The notes under the pieces: model-generated | What the model saw: the letters and a program-made list of their open reading frames with translations, nothing else | Told to the model about the DNA's origin: nothing | Databases searched by the model: none | Made by a program: the position numbers and the translations under genes | Part shown: piece by piece, positions 15,993 to 28,343 of the stretch | How positions within the stretch are numbered: position 1 is the stretch's first letter | Layout of the letters: every line of letters begins with the position of its first letter | NCBI RefSeq assembly: GCF_000418325.1 | Contig: NC_021658.1 | Span: 9,624,001-9,688,000, forward strand | From: Sorangium cellulosum So0157-2 | GTDB lineage: Bacteria > Myxococcota_A > Polyangia > Polyangiales > Polyangiaceae | Length of the DNA: 64,000 bases | Direction: 5' to 3'

Positions 15993-18920
15993 ATGCAGCT
16001 TGATTTCGGAATCAATGCAGGGCTCGTCGAGGAGCTCTATGCGCAGTACCTCGAGAACCCGGAGTCGGTAGACCCCGGCTGGCGCTCGTTCTTCGAGGGC
16101 AAGAACGGCGGCGCCGCGCCGATCAGGCTGCCCGCTCCGGCCGCGCTGCCGTCCGTCCAGCCGCAAGCCCAGCGGCCGTCGGCGGCGCCGGGGAACGGGC
16201 ACGGCAAGACGAACGGGGAGGCCGCGAAGACGCTGGAGGCCGCGTTCGCGCAGACGCTGAGCGAGCACCCGACCTCGCTCGAGACGTCGCGCGATCTGAA
16301 GGTGCTCGCGGAGGCGGCGCTCAAGGCGCGCGTCTACGCCCTCGTGAACGCCTACCGCGTGCGCGGCCACCTCTTCGCGCACGTCGACCCGCTCGGCCTG
16401 CCGCCCGCGACGCCGCCCGAGCTCGACCTCACGAACTTCGGGCTGCGCGTCGAGGACCTCGACCTCGCCTTCCCGACGACCGACCTCGCCGGCGTGCCGC
16501 CCGTCCTCACGCTGCGCGAGATCATCCGCCGGCTCGAGGAGACGTACTGCCGCTCGATCGGCGTCGAGTTCACGTTCATCGAGGAGCCCGAGGCGCGCCA
16601 GTGGCTCCAGCAGCAGATGGAGTCGACGCGCAACCGCCTGACGCTCGACCGCCAGAAGCAGCTGCGGATCCTGACGAAGCTCTCCGACGCCGAGATCTTC
16701 GAGCAGTTCATCCACAAGTCCTACGAGGCGGGGACGAAGCGCTTCTCGCTCGAGGGCGCCGAGAGCCTCATCCCGCTGCTCGACCTCATCATCGAGCGCG
16801 CGGGGTCGCACGAGGTCGACGAGATCGTGGTCGGCATGGCGCACCGCGGCCGGCTCAACGTCCTCGCGAACATCATGGACAAGAGCCTGCGCGAGATCTT
16901 CGCGGCCTTCGAGGACAAGGACGCGGAGCGCCACCTCGGCAGCGGCGACGTCAAGTACCACCTCGGCTACTCGACCGACCGCACGCTCGAGAACGGGCGC
17001 AACGTCCACCTCACGCTCACGTTCAACCCGAGCCACCTCGAGTTCGTGAACCCCGTCGTTCAGGGCCGCGTCCGCGCGAAGCAGGACCGGCGGCTCGCCG
17101 ACGGCGCGGAGGACGCGCGCCGCCGCGTGATGCCGCTGCTCATCCACGGCGACGCGGCGTTCATCGGGCAGGGCGTCGTCGCCGAGACGCTCAACATGAT
17201 GAACCTGAAGGGCTACACGACCGGCGGCACCGTCCACGTCATCGTGAACAACCAGGTCGGCTTCACGACCGACCCGATGGAGAGCCGCTCGACCCGCTAC
17301 GCGTCCGACATCACGCGGATGCTCAAGGTCCCGGTGTTCCACGTGAACGGCGAGGACCCGGAGGCGGTCGCCCACGTCGCGCAGCTCGCGATCGACTACC
17401 GCTCGCGCTTCGGCTCGGACGTGGTCATCGACATGTACTGCTACCGCAAGTACGGCCACAACGAGGGCGACGAGCCGCGCTACACGCAGCCGCGGATGTA
17501 CGCCGCGATCGACAAGAAGCCGACCGTGCGGCAGGTCTACGTCCGGCGCCTCATGGAGCTCGGCCAGGTCACCGCGGAGAAGGCCGAGGAGATCGTGGTG
17601 CGGCGCCGCGAGGCGCTCGCCGCCGCGCTCGACGAGGTGAAGCAGAAGGGCTTCGCGCCGGTGCTCTACTCGATGGGCGGCGTGTGGACGCACTACCGCG
17701 GCGGCGCCGATCACGCGACGCCGGACGTGCCGACGAGCGTGCCGGCCGAGCGGCTCATCGCGCTGTCCGAGCGGCTCCTCGAGCTGCCCGAGGGCTTCAA
17801 GGCGCACCCGAAGGTGCTGCCGACGCTCAAGCAGCGGCACGACAAGCTCGTCGCCGGCGAGCCGTTCGACTGGGGCACGGGCGAGATGCTCGCCTACGCG
17901 TCGCTGCTCGCCGAGGGGACGCCGGTGCGGCTCTCCGGGCAGGACGTGCAGCGCGGCACCTTCAGCCACCGGCACGCGGTGCTGCGCGACGTGGAGACGA
18001 GCGCGCGCTTCGCGCCGCTGTCGAGCGTCGCCAAGGCGCCGGCGCGGTTCGAGGCGTACAACAGCCCGCTCAGCGAGGCGGGCGTGCTCGGCTTCGACTT
18101 CGGCTACAGCCTCGACTACCCGGACGGGCTCGTCATCTGGGAGGCGCAGTTCGGCGACTTCCTCAACGGCGCGCAGGTCATCGTCGACCAGTTCCTCACG
18201 TCGAGCGAGGACAAGTGGCACCGCCTGAGCGGCATCGTGCTCTTCCTGCCGCACGGCTACGAGGGCCAGGGGCCGGAGCACTCGAGCGCGCGCATCGAGC
18301 GCTGCCTGCAGAACAGCGCCGAGGACAACATCCAGGTGTGCAACCTGACGACGCCGGCGCAGCTGTTCCACGTGCTGCGGCGGCAGGTGCACCGCCCGTG
18401 GCGCAAGCCGCTCATCATCGCCACGCCGAAGAGCCTGCTGCGCGTCCCGGCGACGTCGAAGGGCCCGCACCGGCCCGTGTCGACGATCCAGGACCTCGCC
18501 GAGGGCCAGTTCCAGCGCGTGCTGCCCGACACGAGCGGGGTCGATCCGGCCGACGTGAAGCGGATCCTGCTCTGCTCGGGCAAGGTGTACTACGACCTCG
18601 CGCTGGCGCGGGAGACGCGCGGGCTCAAGGACGTGGCGATCCTGCGGCTGGAGCAGCTCTTCCCGCTGAACGACGAGATCGTGAACGCGCTCGCGCCCTA
18701 CAAGGACGGCACGCCGCTCGTGTGGGTGCAGGAGGAGCCGCGCAACTACGGGGCCTGGTACCACATCCTCGCGGTGCTCCGGAACAAGATCGGCGACCGG
18801 CTGCCGCTCTCGTGCGTGAGCCGCGCGCCGAGCGCGAGCCCGGCGACCGGGTCGCGGGCGAGCCACCTCCTCGAGCAGAAGATGCTGATGGACGAGGCGT
18901 TCGTGGGGGGCAGCCGTTGA
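15993..18920 (+). CDS. sucA: 2-oxoglutarate dehydrogenase E1 component
   Basis: This thiamine-diphosphate decarboxylase of the TCA cycle has 975 residues. The start ATG 15993 is chosen because the protein then opens with the conserved E1o helix (GLVEELYAQYLENPESVDPG), which docks on E2; the frame is open upstream without homology. Next come a Pro/Ala linker, the dehydrogenase domain with GMAHRGRLNVL (about 285), LIHGDAAFIGQGVVAE and NNQVGFTTDP (ThDP and metal region), and the transketolase-like C-terminal half (GYEGQGPEHSSARIER, LSRVPAT-type residues). No E2 or E3 gene lies nearby. A four-base TTGA overlap with the next gene indicates co-transcription. Confidence 0.93.
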   Translation: MQLDFGINAGLVEELYAQYLENPESVDPGWRSFFEGKNGGAAPIRLPAPAALPSVQPQAQRPSAAPGNGHGKTNGEAAKTLEAAFAQTLSEHPTSLETSRDLKVLAEAALKARVYALVNAYRVRGHLFAHVDPLGLPPATPPELDLTNFGLRVEDLDLAFPTTDLAGVPPVLTLREIIRRLEETYCRSIGVEFTFIEEPEARQWLQQQMESTRNRLTLDRQKQLRILTKLSDAEIFEQFIHKSYEAGTKRFSLEGAESLIPLLDLIIERAGSHEVDEIVVGMAHRGRLNVLANIMDKSLREIFAAFEDKDAERHLGSGDVKYHLGYSTDRTLENGRNVHLTLTFNPSHLEFVNPVVQGRVRAKQDRRLADGAEDARRRVMPLLIHGDAAFIGQGVVAETLNMMNLKGYTTGGTVHVIVNNQVGFTTDPMESRSTRYASDITRMLKVPVFHVNGEDPEAVAHVAQLAIDYRSRFGSDVVIDMYCYRKYGHNEGDEPRYTQPRMYAAIDKKPTVRQVYVRRLMELGQVTAEKAEEIVVRRREALAAALDEVKQKGFAPVLYSMGGVWTHYRGGADHATPDVPTSVPAERLIALSERLLELPEGFKAHPKVLPTLKQRHDKLVAGEPFDWGTGEMLAYASLLAEGTPVRLSGQDVQRGTFSHRHAVLRDVETSARFAPLSSVAKAPARFEAYNSPLSEAGVLGFDFGYSLDYPDGLVIWEAQFGDFLNGAQVIVDQFLTSSEDKWHRLSGIVLFLPHGYEGQGPEHSSARIERCLQNSAEDNIQVCNLTTPAQLFHVLRRQVHRPWRKPLIIATPKSLLRVPATSKGPHRPVSTIQDLAEGQFQRVLPDTSGVDPADVKRILLCSGKVYYDLALARETRGLKDVAILRLEQLFPLNDEIVNALAPYKDGTPLVWVQEEPRNYGAWYHILAVLRNKIGDRLPLSCVSRAPSASPATGSRASHLLEQKMLMDEAFVGGSR

Positions 18921-19381
18921 GCGGAGCCGCGAGCCTGCAGGACCGGTACGCGCCGGAGAGCCGGTGCTTCGGGTGCGGGCCCGCGAACGACAAGGGGCTC
19001 CGGCTGAAGAGCCGCGTCGAGGGCGACGCGGTGGTCTGCGACTTCACGCCGGAGCCGCACCACGAGGCGTTCCCCGGGATGGTCAACGGCGGCATCCTCG
19101 GGGCGCTGCTCGACTGCCACTCGAACTGGACCGCGGCCCACCACCTCATGCAGGCGCGGGGGGCCGACGCGCCGCCGTGCACGGTGACGGCGGACTTCCA
19201 CGTGAAGCTGAAGAAGCCGACGCCGCTCGGCCCGGTGCGCCTGCGGGCGCAGGTCGCGGAGGCCGAGGGCGACCGCGTGGTGGTCGAGGCGACCCTGGAG
19301 GCGGGGGGCCGGGTCACGGCGACGTGCCGCGGGACGTTCGTGGCCGTCAAGGAAGGGCACCCGGCCTTCCACCGCTGGTAG
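18917..19381 (+). CDS. PaaI-family (hotdog) thioesterase
   Basis: The 154-residue product starts at TTG 18917, overlapping the upstream stop by four bases (translational coupling). The N-terminus CFGCGPANDKGLRL and the segment FPGMVNGGILGALLDC (around residue 60) are the substrate-loop and central-helix signature of PaaI-like hotdog thioesterases, followed by ADFHVKLKKPTPLG. It should hydrolyse an acyl-CoA or aryl-CoA thioester in the cytoplasm; the actual substrate cannot be read from the sequence. The coupling to sucA may be only genomic convenience. Confidence 0.85.
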   Translation: MSGAASLQDRYAPESRCFGCGPANDKGLRLKSRVEGDAVVCDFTPEPHHEAFPGMVNGGILGALLDCHSNWTAAHHLMQARGADAPPCTVTADFHVKLKKPTPLGPVRLRAQVAEAEGDRVVVEATLEAGGRVTATCRGTFVAVKEGHPAFHRW

Positions 19382-19403
19382 GCCGGCGGCCTCGCGGCGT
19401 GGC

Positions 19404-19465
19404 GCCGTGAGCGGCCGTCGGCCTCGCGCGCCGCGCCGTGAGCGGCCGTCGGCCTCGCGCGCCGC
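19404..19465 (+). repeat. 31-bp tandem direct repeat
   Basis: Two adjacent identical 31-base units lie directly behind the thioesterase gene, in the 262-base gap before the beta-barrel gene. No coding role is evident. Confidence 0.7.
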
Positions 19466-19643
19466 CCTCCGCCCGCCCGCGACCGAGAAGGCGGTGCTCG
19501 CCGCCGCCGTGGCACACGCGATGCTCCGCGCCCCCGCGAGCGGCGTCCCCGGGCGGCTCGCGCGGCGCCGGCCGCGCAGCGCGGATCGTGGCGCGCGGAT
19601 CGGCTCCGCCGCCTCGCGGCGCCGCGAACGAGGAGGATCCGCA

Positions 19644-20360
19644 ATGAAGGCAAACACGGGGTTCGCGGTCGCCGCGGCCGCGCTCGGCGCGCTGTGCGCG
19701 CGCGCCGCCTCGGCGCAGGACTACGAGGGCGAGGTCTCGCCGAGCTACCTGAGCTCGCCCCTCAGGGCGCCGGGCAACGCGCTCGAGCTCGGGGTCGGCG
19801 CCGGGTACACGCAGGGGTTCGGCGACATCGGGAGCGAGCGGCGCATCCGCGACGTGTCGGGCCCCGGCGCCGGCGTCGCCCTCAAGCTCGGCTACCGCGC
19901 GACGCCGAAGCTCGGCCTCGGCCTGACGTCGAGCTACGAGCAGTACATGGCCGCGGGCCCGGACCGGCGCGACACCGACGTCCGCGGCCTGACCGCGGGC
20001 GCCGAGGCGAGGTTCCACCTCGCGCCGTTCCAGCGCATCGACCCGGTGATCGCGCTCGGCAGCGGCTACCGCGCCCTCTGGACGGCGGCGCCCGGCCAGG
20101 AGCGCGACACGTTCACCCACGGCGTCGAGGTCGCGCGCCTCACCGCGACGATCGATGTCCGCATGTCGGACAGCGTGGCGCTCGGCCCGTCGATCGGCGG
20201 CGGGCTCAACGTGTTCTTCCTGGAGCGCGCCGGCGGCGCGAGCGCCGCCCACGAGGTCCGGGGCAGCCGCGTGAACAGCTTCGTGTTCGCGGGGCTCGAG
20301 GGCCGCTTCGACCTCGGCGGCCAGCGCGTGCGGCAGATCGTCGAGATCGCGCGGCGCTGA
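19644..20360 (+). CDS. Outer-membrane beta-barrel protein
   Basis: The 238-residue product starts at ATG 19644, preceded by AGGAGG at 19631-19636. It has a cleavable signal peptide ending ARAASAQ, then alternating hydrophobic/polar strands (ELGVGAGYTQGFGD, VALKLGYRATPKLGLGL, DPVIALGSGYRALW, VALGPSIGGGLNVFFL, NSFVFAGLEGRFDL) typical of an eight- to ten-stranded barrel. The closing strand is charged rather than a classical terminal Phe, so the barrel assignment is likely but not certain. Many myxobacterial proteins of this kind have unknown function. It is alone on its strand, without an operon partner. Confidence 0.7.
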   Translation: MKANTGFAVAAAALGALCARAASAQDYEGEVSPSYLSSPLRAPGNALELGVGAGYTQGFGDIGSERRIRDVSGPGAGVALKLGYRATPKLGLGLTSSYEQYMAAGPDRRDTDVRGLTAGAEARFHLAPFQRIDPVIALGSGYRALWTAAPGQERDTFTHGVEVARLTATIDVRMSDSVALGPSIGGGLNVFFLERAGGASAAHEVRGSRVNSFVFAGLEGRFDLGGQRVRQIVEIARR

Positions 20361-20740
20361 GCGACCGAGGCGCGGCGCGCTCCGGCAGCGTACGTCCCGA
20401 ATCCACTCATCCAACTGCGACAGGCCATCTCGTGGCCTCGCCGCGCTCTCCATCACCGCTCGACACGTGCTGGACACAACGCAGCTCCCCTTCCAGGAGA
20501 GGCTCGGGCCGCGGACATTCGCTCTCCGAGCAGCACGCCTCTGGCGATGGCAAACACCGATTTCTATGGATCCCCAAAAACCGATACCGTAACGTACGAA
20601 ACATCGAATCGACGAAGGCGGCGCGGACGGGGGACACGACCGCTCCGGGGCTCTTCTAGGCGGACTGGCTTCCTGCCGGCGCGGCGCTCGCGGGCGGCGC
20701 GGGGCGCCGCGGGGATCTTGCTTTCAAGGGGGGCGAACTC
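20361..20740. other. Intergenic region, probable promoter of the signalling genes
   Basis: There is no gene in these 380 bases. The stretch around 20545-20620 is unusually AT-rich for this genome and is the most likely promoter area for the response-regulator operon. The segment ends with a purine-rich AAGGGGGG ribosome-binding site before ATG 20741. Confidence 0.4.
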
Positions 20741-21115
20741 ATGACCACCATTCTCCTCGTCGAAGACAACGAGATGAACCGTGACATGTTATCGCGACGC
20801 CTGCTCCGCCGTGGATACGCCGTGGTGACCGCCGTGGACGGCGAGTCGGGGGTGGAGCTGGCGCGGGCCGCGCGGCCGCAGCTGATCCTCATGGACGTCG
20901 GCCTGCCCAACATCGACGGCCTCGAGGCGACGCGCCGCCTCAAGGGGGACACGCGCACCAGGGACATCCCCATCATCGTCCTCACCGCCCATGCGATGAG
21001 CAGCGATCGAGAGCAGGCCATCGAGGCGGGAGGCGACGACTACGACATCAAGCCCGTCGAGATCGAGCGCCTCGACGCCAAGATCCAGACGCTGCTCGCC
21101 CGGGAGTCGCCGTGA
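20741..21115 (+). CDS. Single-domain response regulator (CheY/DivK type)
   Basis: The product is 124 residues and consists of one receiver domain: the acidic pocket VEDNEMNRD, phospho-acceptor Asp in LILMDVGLPNIDG (residue 52), conserved Thr in IIVLTAHAMSSD, and Lys in DYDIKPVE. The sequence is closest in style to DivK and receiver modules that work with hybrid kinases. There is no output domain, so it presumably relays phosphate or acts by protein contact. It overlaps the next gene by four bases (GTGA), so the two are translated together. Confidence 0.92.
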   Translation: MTTILLVEDNEMNRDMLSRRLLRRGYAVVTAVDGESGVELARAARPQLILMDVGLPNIDGLEATRRLKGDTRTRDIPIIVLTAHAMSSDREQAIEAGGDDYDIKPVEIERLDAKIQTLLARESP

Positions 21116-22167
21116 AGCGCCCGGCCGATCCCCTCGCCGGGCGCGGCGCCGCGAGCGACAGGCCCGGCAGGCAGGAGCTCTGGAGATCGCTCGTCGCGCA
21201 CCTCCGCCACGAGCTCCGCACCTCGCTCACCGCGATCGTCGGCTACGGCGACCACCTCCTCGAGTGCCTGCCCCTCGACGCGCCGACGAGCACCTTCGAC
21301 GCGCTCAACGGGCTCCGGGGCATCGGGGCCTCCGTGCTCGCCCAGGTGAACGAGCGCATCTCCGAGGAGGCGCTCGGCGGCCGCGACTCGCAGGCGCTGC
21401 TCCGCAGCCTGCGCGAGCTCAACGACGCCACCGAGCCGCACACGAGCAAGATCGAGCCGCTCTGCGCCGAGCTGCTCTCCCGGTTCGAGCGCGAGGAGCG
21501 GTTCGCGCTGATCCCCATCCTCTGCAGGATCCAGGCGGCGGGGGTGATGCTGCGCAACCTCATCGCGGGCTACTCGCAGAGCGGCCTCCCGAAGGCCCCG
21601 TGGCTCGGGCTGTCACCCGTTCAGGACGAGGCCACCCCTCCCGCGCTCATCGCCCCGGCCAGGGCCGGGAGCCTCGGCGGGCGCCTGCTCGTCGTCGACG
21701 ACAACTCCGTGAACCGCGACATGCTGACCGCGTGCCTCGAGCGGCGGGGGTACGAGGTGGACCAGGCGCCCGGCGGGCGCACCGCGCTGCAGCTCATCCG
21801 CGAGAACGACTACGACCTGATCCTGCTCGATCTCGTCATGCCGGACCTGAGCGGCCTCGACGTGCTGGAGAAGCTGCGGGACGAGGGGCGCCTCGGCCTC
21901 GCCCCGGTGGTCCTGCTCTCCGCGTCCGACAAGCTCGGCGACGTGGCGCGCGGCATCGAGTGCGGCGCCGAGGACTACGTGACAAAGCCGTTCAACATGG
22001 TCCTGCTCCAGGCGCGCATCCGCGCCTGCCTCGAGCTCAAGCGGCTCAGGCAATGCGAGGAGGCCTATGTCACCCTGCTCCGGGAGCACCAGGCGCGCGC
22101 CGAGGAGGCGCAGCGCGCACCGGCCGGGCGCGCGCGGGGCGGCGCGGGCGAGCAGGGCGCGGGCTGA
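21112..22167 (+). CDS. HisKA-like / receiver protein lacking a kinase ATPase domain
   Basis: The 351-residue product starts at GTG 21112. Residues about 20-60 contain an H-box-like [17 protein letters not shown] (His33). Instead of a HATPase domain, a helical stretch follows (about 70-170), then a receiver domain ([40 protein letters not shown]; about 190-310) and a coiled, Arg/Ala-rich tail. Without an ATP-binding domain it cannot autophosphorylate in the usual way. It may be a phosphotransfer protein that moves phosphate between partners such as the preceding regulator and the large kinase that begins 112 bases downstream. Confidence 0.8.
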   Translation: MKRPADPLAGRGAASDRPGRQELWRSLVAHLRHELRTSLTAIVGYGDHLLECLPLDAPTSTFDALNGLRGIGASVLAQVNERISEEALGGRDSQALLRSLRELNDATEPHTSKIEPLCAELLSRFEREERFALIPILCRIQAAGVMLRNLIAGYSQSGLPKAPWLGLSPVQDEATPPALIAPARAGSLGGRLLVVDDNSVNRDMLTACLERRGYEVDQAPGGRTALQLIRENDYDLILLDLVMPDLSGLDVLEKLRDEGRLGLAPVVLLSASDKLGDVARGIECGAEDYVTKPFNMVLLQARIRACLELKRLRQCEEAYVTLLREHQARAEEAQRAPAGRARGGAGEQGAG

Positions 22168-22279
22168 GCGAGGGGCCGCGCGGGCCGGGGCGCGCGCGGG
22201 GCGCTCCCCAGGGCGAAGTACCGTGAACACGAGGGCGCCTGTCCGGGGCGTGCCGCGGACAGGCGCGGAGCGGCGAGCC

Positions 22280-25909
<3,630 letters not shown>

Positions 25910-25927
<18 letters not shown>

Positions 25928-25960
25928 AGCTCGCCGGCGCGCCCCTGGCGTGAGCTCGCC
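25910..25960 (+). repeat. Tandem duplication over the kinase stop codon
   Basis: A ~26-base unit containing the last codons and the stop of the kinase gene is repeated at once (25910-25935 and 25936-25960, the second one base shorter), with a partial third unit. It duplicates the gene end without altering the protein. Confidence 0.6.
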
Positions 25961-26065
25961 GGCGCGCCCCCTCGGCCCGGGCCGCGCCGATTCCGGTCCC
26001 GCGCCGCCCGGCCTCGGCTATCCTCGGCGGCCAGCGCGGCGCCGCCGCTGCGCGCCTCGCCCACG

Positions 26066-26425
26066 ATGCGGTTGTACGTCGCCCTCGCCCACTTCGAAGG
26101 CTGCCCCTTCGATTTCCTGAACAGCAAGGCCGCGCTCCGCGGGGCGCTGGAGGCCGCGGTGGCCGCCGGGCCGTTCACCCTGCTCGAGATGGTGGTCGTC
26201 CCGTTCTCGCCGCAGGGCATCACCGCGTGCGCGGTCGTCAGCGAGTCGCACGTGGCGCTGCACTCCTGGCCCGAGTCGGGGCGGCTCTTCGTCGACGTGG
26301 CCTCGTGCAGCACGCTGGAGAGCGTCCGCCGCGCCGTCGCGGCCATCGGGGGCGCGCTGCCCGCGGGGCGGCTCGCGGTGCTCGACGAGCGGATCGTCGA
26401 GCCCGGCGGCGCGCGGGCGCCCTGA
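26066..26425 (+). CDS. speD: S-adenosylmethionine decarboxylase proenzyme
   Basis: This is a 119-residue short bacterial-type AdoMet decarboxylase. Its product, decarboxylated AdoMet, donates aminopropyl groups for spermidine synthesis. The self-cleavage site is VVSESHVALHSWPE: cleavage before Ser61 should leave the pyruvoyl cofactor, with catalytic His66 and Cys81 (VDVASC) also present. The length is normal for the class. No spermidine synthase gene is adjacent, so the partner must lie elsewhere. The gene converges with the peptide transporter gene 52 bases downstream. Confidence 0.9.
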   Translation: MRLYVALAHFEGCPFDFLNSKAALRGALEAAVAAGPFTLLEMVVVPFSPQGITACAVVSESHVALHSWPESGRLFVDVASCSTLESVRRAVAAIGGALPAGRLAVLDERIVEPGGARAP

Positions 26426-26477
26426 CGCGGCGGCGCGCCCCCGATGGCCGCGACGGCGCGCCGCGCGGCGGTCCGTG

Positions 26478-27902
26478 TCAGTGGCTGCCGATGACCCGGC
26501 GGAGCGGCTTGTTGAACGCGAACATCGCGGCGCCGGCGCCGACGCCGAGGACGGTGAGGAGCAGGAAGAACATCTCCTTCGGCCAGCGCGTGTAGAAGAT
26601 GCCGATGTAGCCGCTCAGCGTGTTGCCGAAGAAGCTCGAGACGAACCACATGCCCATCATCATCGAGACGATCCGCACCGGCGAGACCTTGGTCACGAGC
26701 GACAGGCCGATGGGCGACAGGTAGAGCTCGCCGATCGTGAGGAGCAGCGTGCAGAAGAGCGGCCAGAACAGGCTGCCCTTGCCGTCGCCGACCGCCTGCG
26801 CGCCGAGGATCATCACGATGAACGACAGCCCGAGGAGGGTGCAGCCGATCGCCATCTTCGACACGCTCGTCGGCTCCGTGCCGCGCTTCGCCTGCCAGCG
26901 CCAGAAGATGTCGAGGAGCGGGGCGAACAGGATGATGCAGAGCGGGTTCCACGACTGGAACCACGTCGAGGGGATCTGGAAGCCGAGGAGGACGGGCCAC
27001 GTGGTCTTCTCGTCGGCCCAGGTCTGCATCGTGTTGCCCTGCTGCTCGTAGACCGCCCAGAAGACGATATTGAGGGCGCAGAGCGCCACGAGCGCGCCGA
27101 CGCGCTTCCACTCGTCGCTGGAGAGCGGCTGCTTCTCCTCGCCGGTCCCTTCAGCCGCCTTGGTGAGGTTGTCCTTGGCGAGGTACTTCTGCCCCATCAG
27201 GTAGACGACGAGCCCAAGGCACATCCCGACGCCCGCGGCGGCGAAGCCGTAGTGCCAGCCGTAGACGGCGGCGAGCGTGCCGCACACGAAGTTGCAGATG
27301 AAGGCGCCGAGGTTGATGCCCATGTAGAAGATGGTGAAGGCGCCGTCGCGGCGCGGATCACCCTTCGGGTACAGGCTGCCGACCTGGGTCGAGATGTTGG
27401 GCTTGAACGCGCCGTTGCCGAGGATGAGCAGGAGCAGCGCGAGGAAGAACGAGTTCTCGAAGGCCATGACGAAGTGTCCGATGGCCATCAGGACGCCGCC
27501 GATCACCACCGTCTTGCGCTGGCCCCACACCCGGTCGGCGAGGATGCCGCCGAAGAACGGGGTGAGGTAGACGAGGCCCGTGTACAGCCCGTAGAGGATG
27601 GACGCCTGCTCGGCGGGCGCGCTCGGGAGCAGGCCCCGGATGAACTCCCACGCGAACACCGTGGCCGGATCGCCAGGGACGAGCTCGCACGGCGGCGCGT
27701 GCTGGCGGCACCCCTGGTACGCCTCGCGCGCGGTGACGAACAGGTAGTTCGCCATATACAGCTTGAGGAGGCCGCGCATGCCGTAATACGAAAAGCGCTC
27801 CCACATCTCGGCGAAGAAGAGGATCACGAGCCCCGGCGGGTGCTTGAAGCGCCTCTCGAAAGCGGTGACGGGGAGGGCGGGCTCGGTTGCTTGCTCGCTC
27901 AA
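26478..27902 (-). CDS. POT-family proton-dependent oligopeptide transporter
   Basis: The 474-residue product is an inner-membrane importer of di- and tripeptides driven by protons. The family signature is present: EMWERFSYYGMRGLL (the ExxER-type motif of helix 1), FGGILADRVWGQRKTV, GNGAFKPNIST, FYMGINLGAFI, and FWAVYEQQGNTM in helix 7. The start is TTG 27902, preceded by GGAGAG, and gives MSEQATEPALPV. A ~30-residue insertion between helices 2 and 3 has two Cys (GCRQHAPPCELVPGDPA), possibly a periplasmic disulphide loop. The gene is single and divergent from the next lipoprotein gene. Confidence 0.93.
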   Translation of the reverse strand: MSEQATEPALPVTAFERRFKHPPGLVILFFAEMWERFSYYGMRGLLKLYMANYLFVTAREAYQGCRQHAPPCELVPGDPATVFAWEFIRGLLPSAPAEQASILYGLYTGLVYLTPFFGGILADRVWGQRKTVVIGGVLMAIGHFVMAFENSFFLALLLLILGNGAFKPNISTQVGSLYPKGDPRRDGAFTIFYMGINLGAFICNFVCGTLAAVYGWHYGFAAAGVGMCLGLVVYLMGQKYLAKDNLTKAAEGTGEEKQPLSSDEWKRVGALVALCALNIVFWAVYEQQGNTMQTWADEKTTWPVLLGFQIPSTWFQSWNPLCIILFAPLLDIFWRWQAKRGTEPTSVSKMAIGCTLLGLSFIVMILGAQAVGDGKGSLFWPLFCTLLLTIGELYLSPIGLSLVTKVSPVRIVSMMMGMWFVSSFFGNTLSGYIGIFYTRWPKEMFFLLLTVLGVGAGAAMFAFNKPLRRVIGSH

Positions 27903-28343
27903 TGCTGTCTCTCCACGAGCTGGGACCACGCTGCGTGGTCGTCGGGCGATGCAGGGGATGGTGGGGCCTGATGCCCCTCGGCATGCGGATGCTAGACGAT
28001 CCGCGACGCCCACGTCACGCCCTTGTTGCGCACAGCGTCGACCCGGGTGAACCGGGTATCCACGTGGGCGGCCCCGCGGCGCGGCGGCGCCTCCCCGGCG
28101 TTCCAGGCCGTCGGGGCGCGCCGGAGGGCCCTGCGCCCGAAGCGCGGCCGGCGCGCCGGCGGTCGAGGCGGCTGGGCGGCGCCGGCCGGCGCTGTGGTCA
28201 GTCGCGCCGCGAGCGCCGCGCGGCCGCGCGCTCCGCCCTGGCCGCGCGAGGCCGCGCTCGTCGACGACGGGAGATCCGAACGAGCGGTGGAGATCGGCAG
28301 TCGAGGCTTCCGGTGAGGCGCCGCCGGTCGCAGGTGACGCGTA
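27903..28343. other. Divergent intergenic region
   Basis: These 441 bases lie between the peptide transporter gene and a plus-strand lipoprotein gene and should contain both promoters. No RNA gene, repeat or convincing small gene was seen. Most of it is very GC-rich; only the last ~60 bases are less so. Confidence 0.35.

Noticed and set aside
15972-18866. 964-codon minus-strand frame opposite sucA
   Set aside because: An antisense shadow of a gene with unmistakable 2-oxoglutarate dehydrogenase motifs; no homology of its own.
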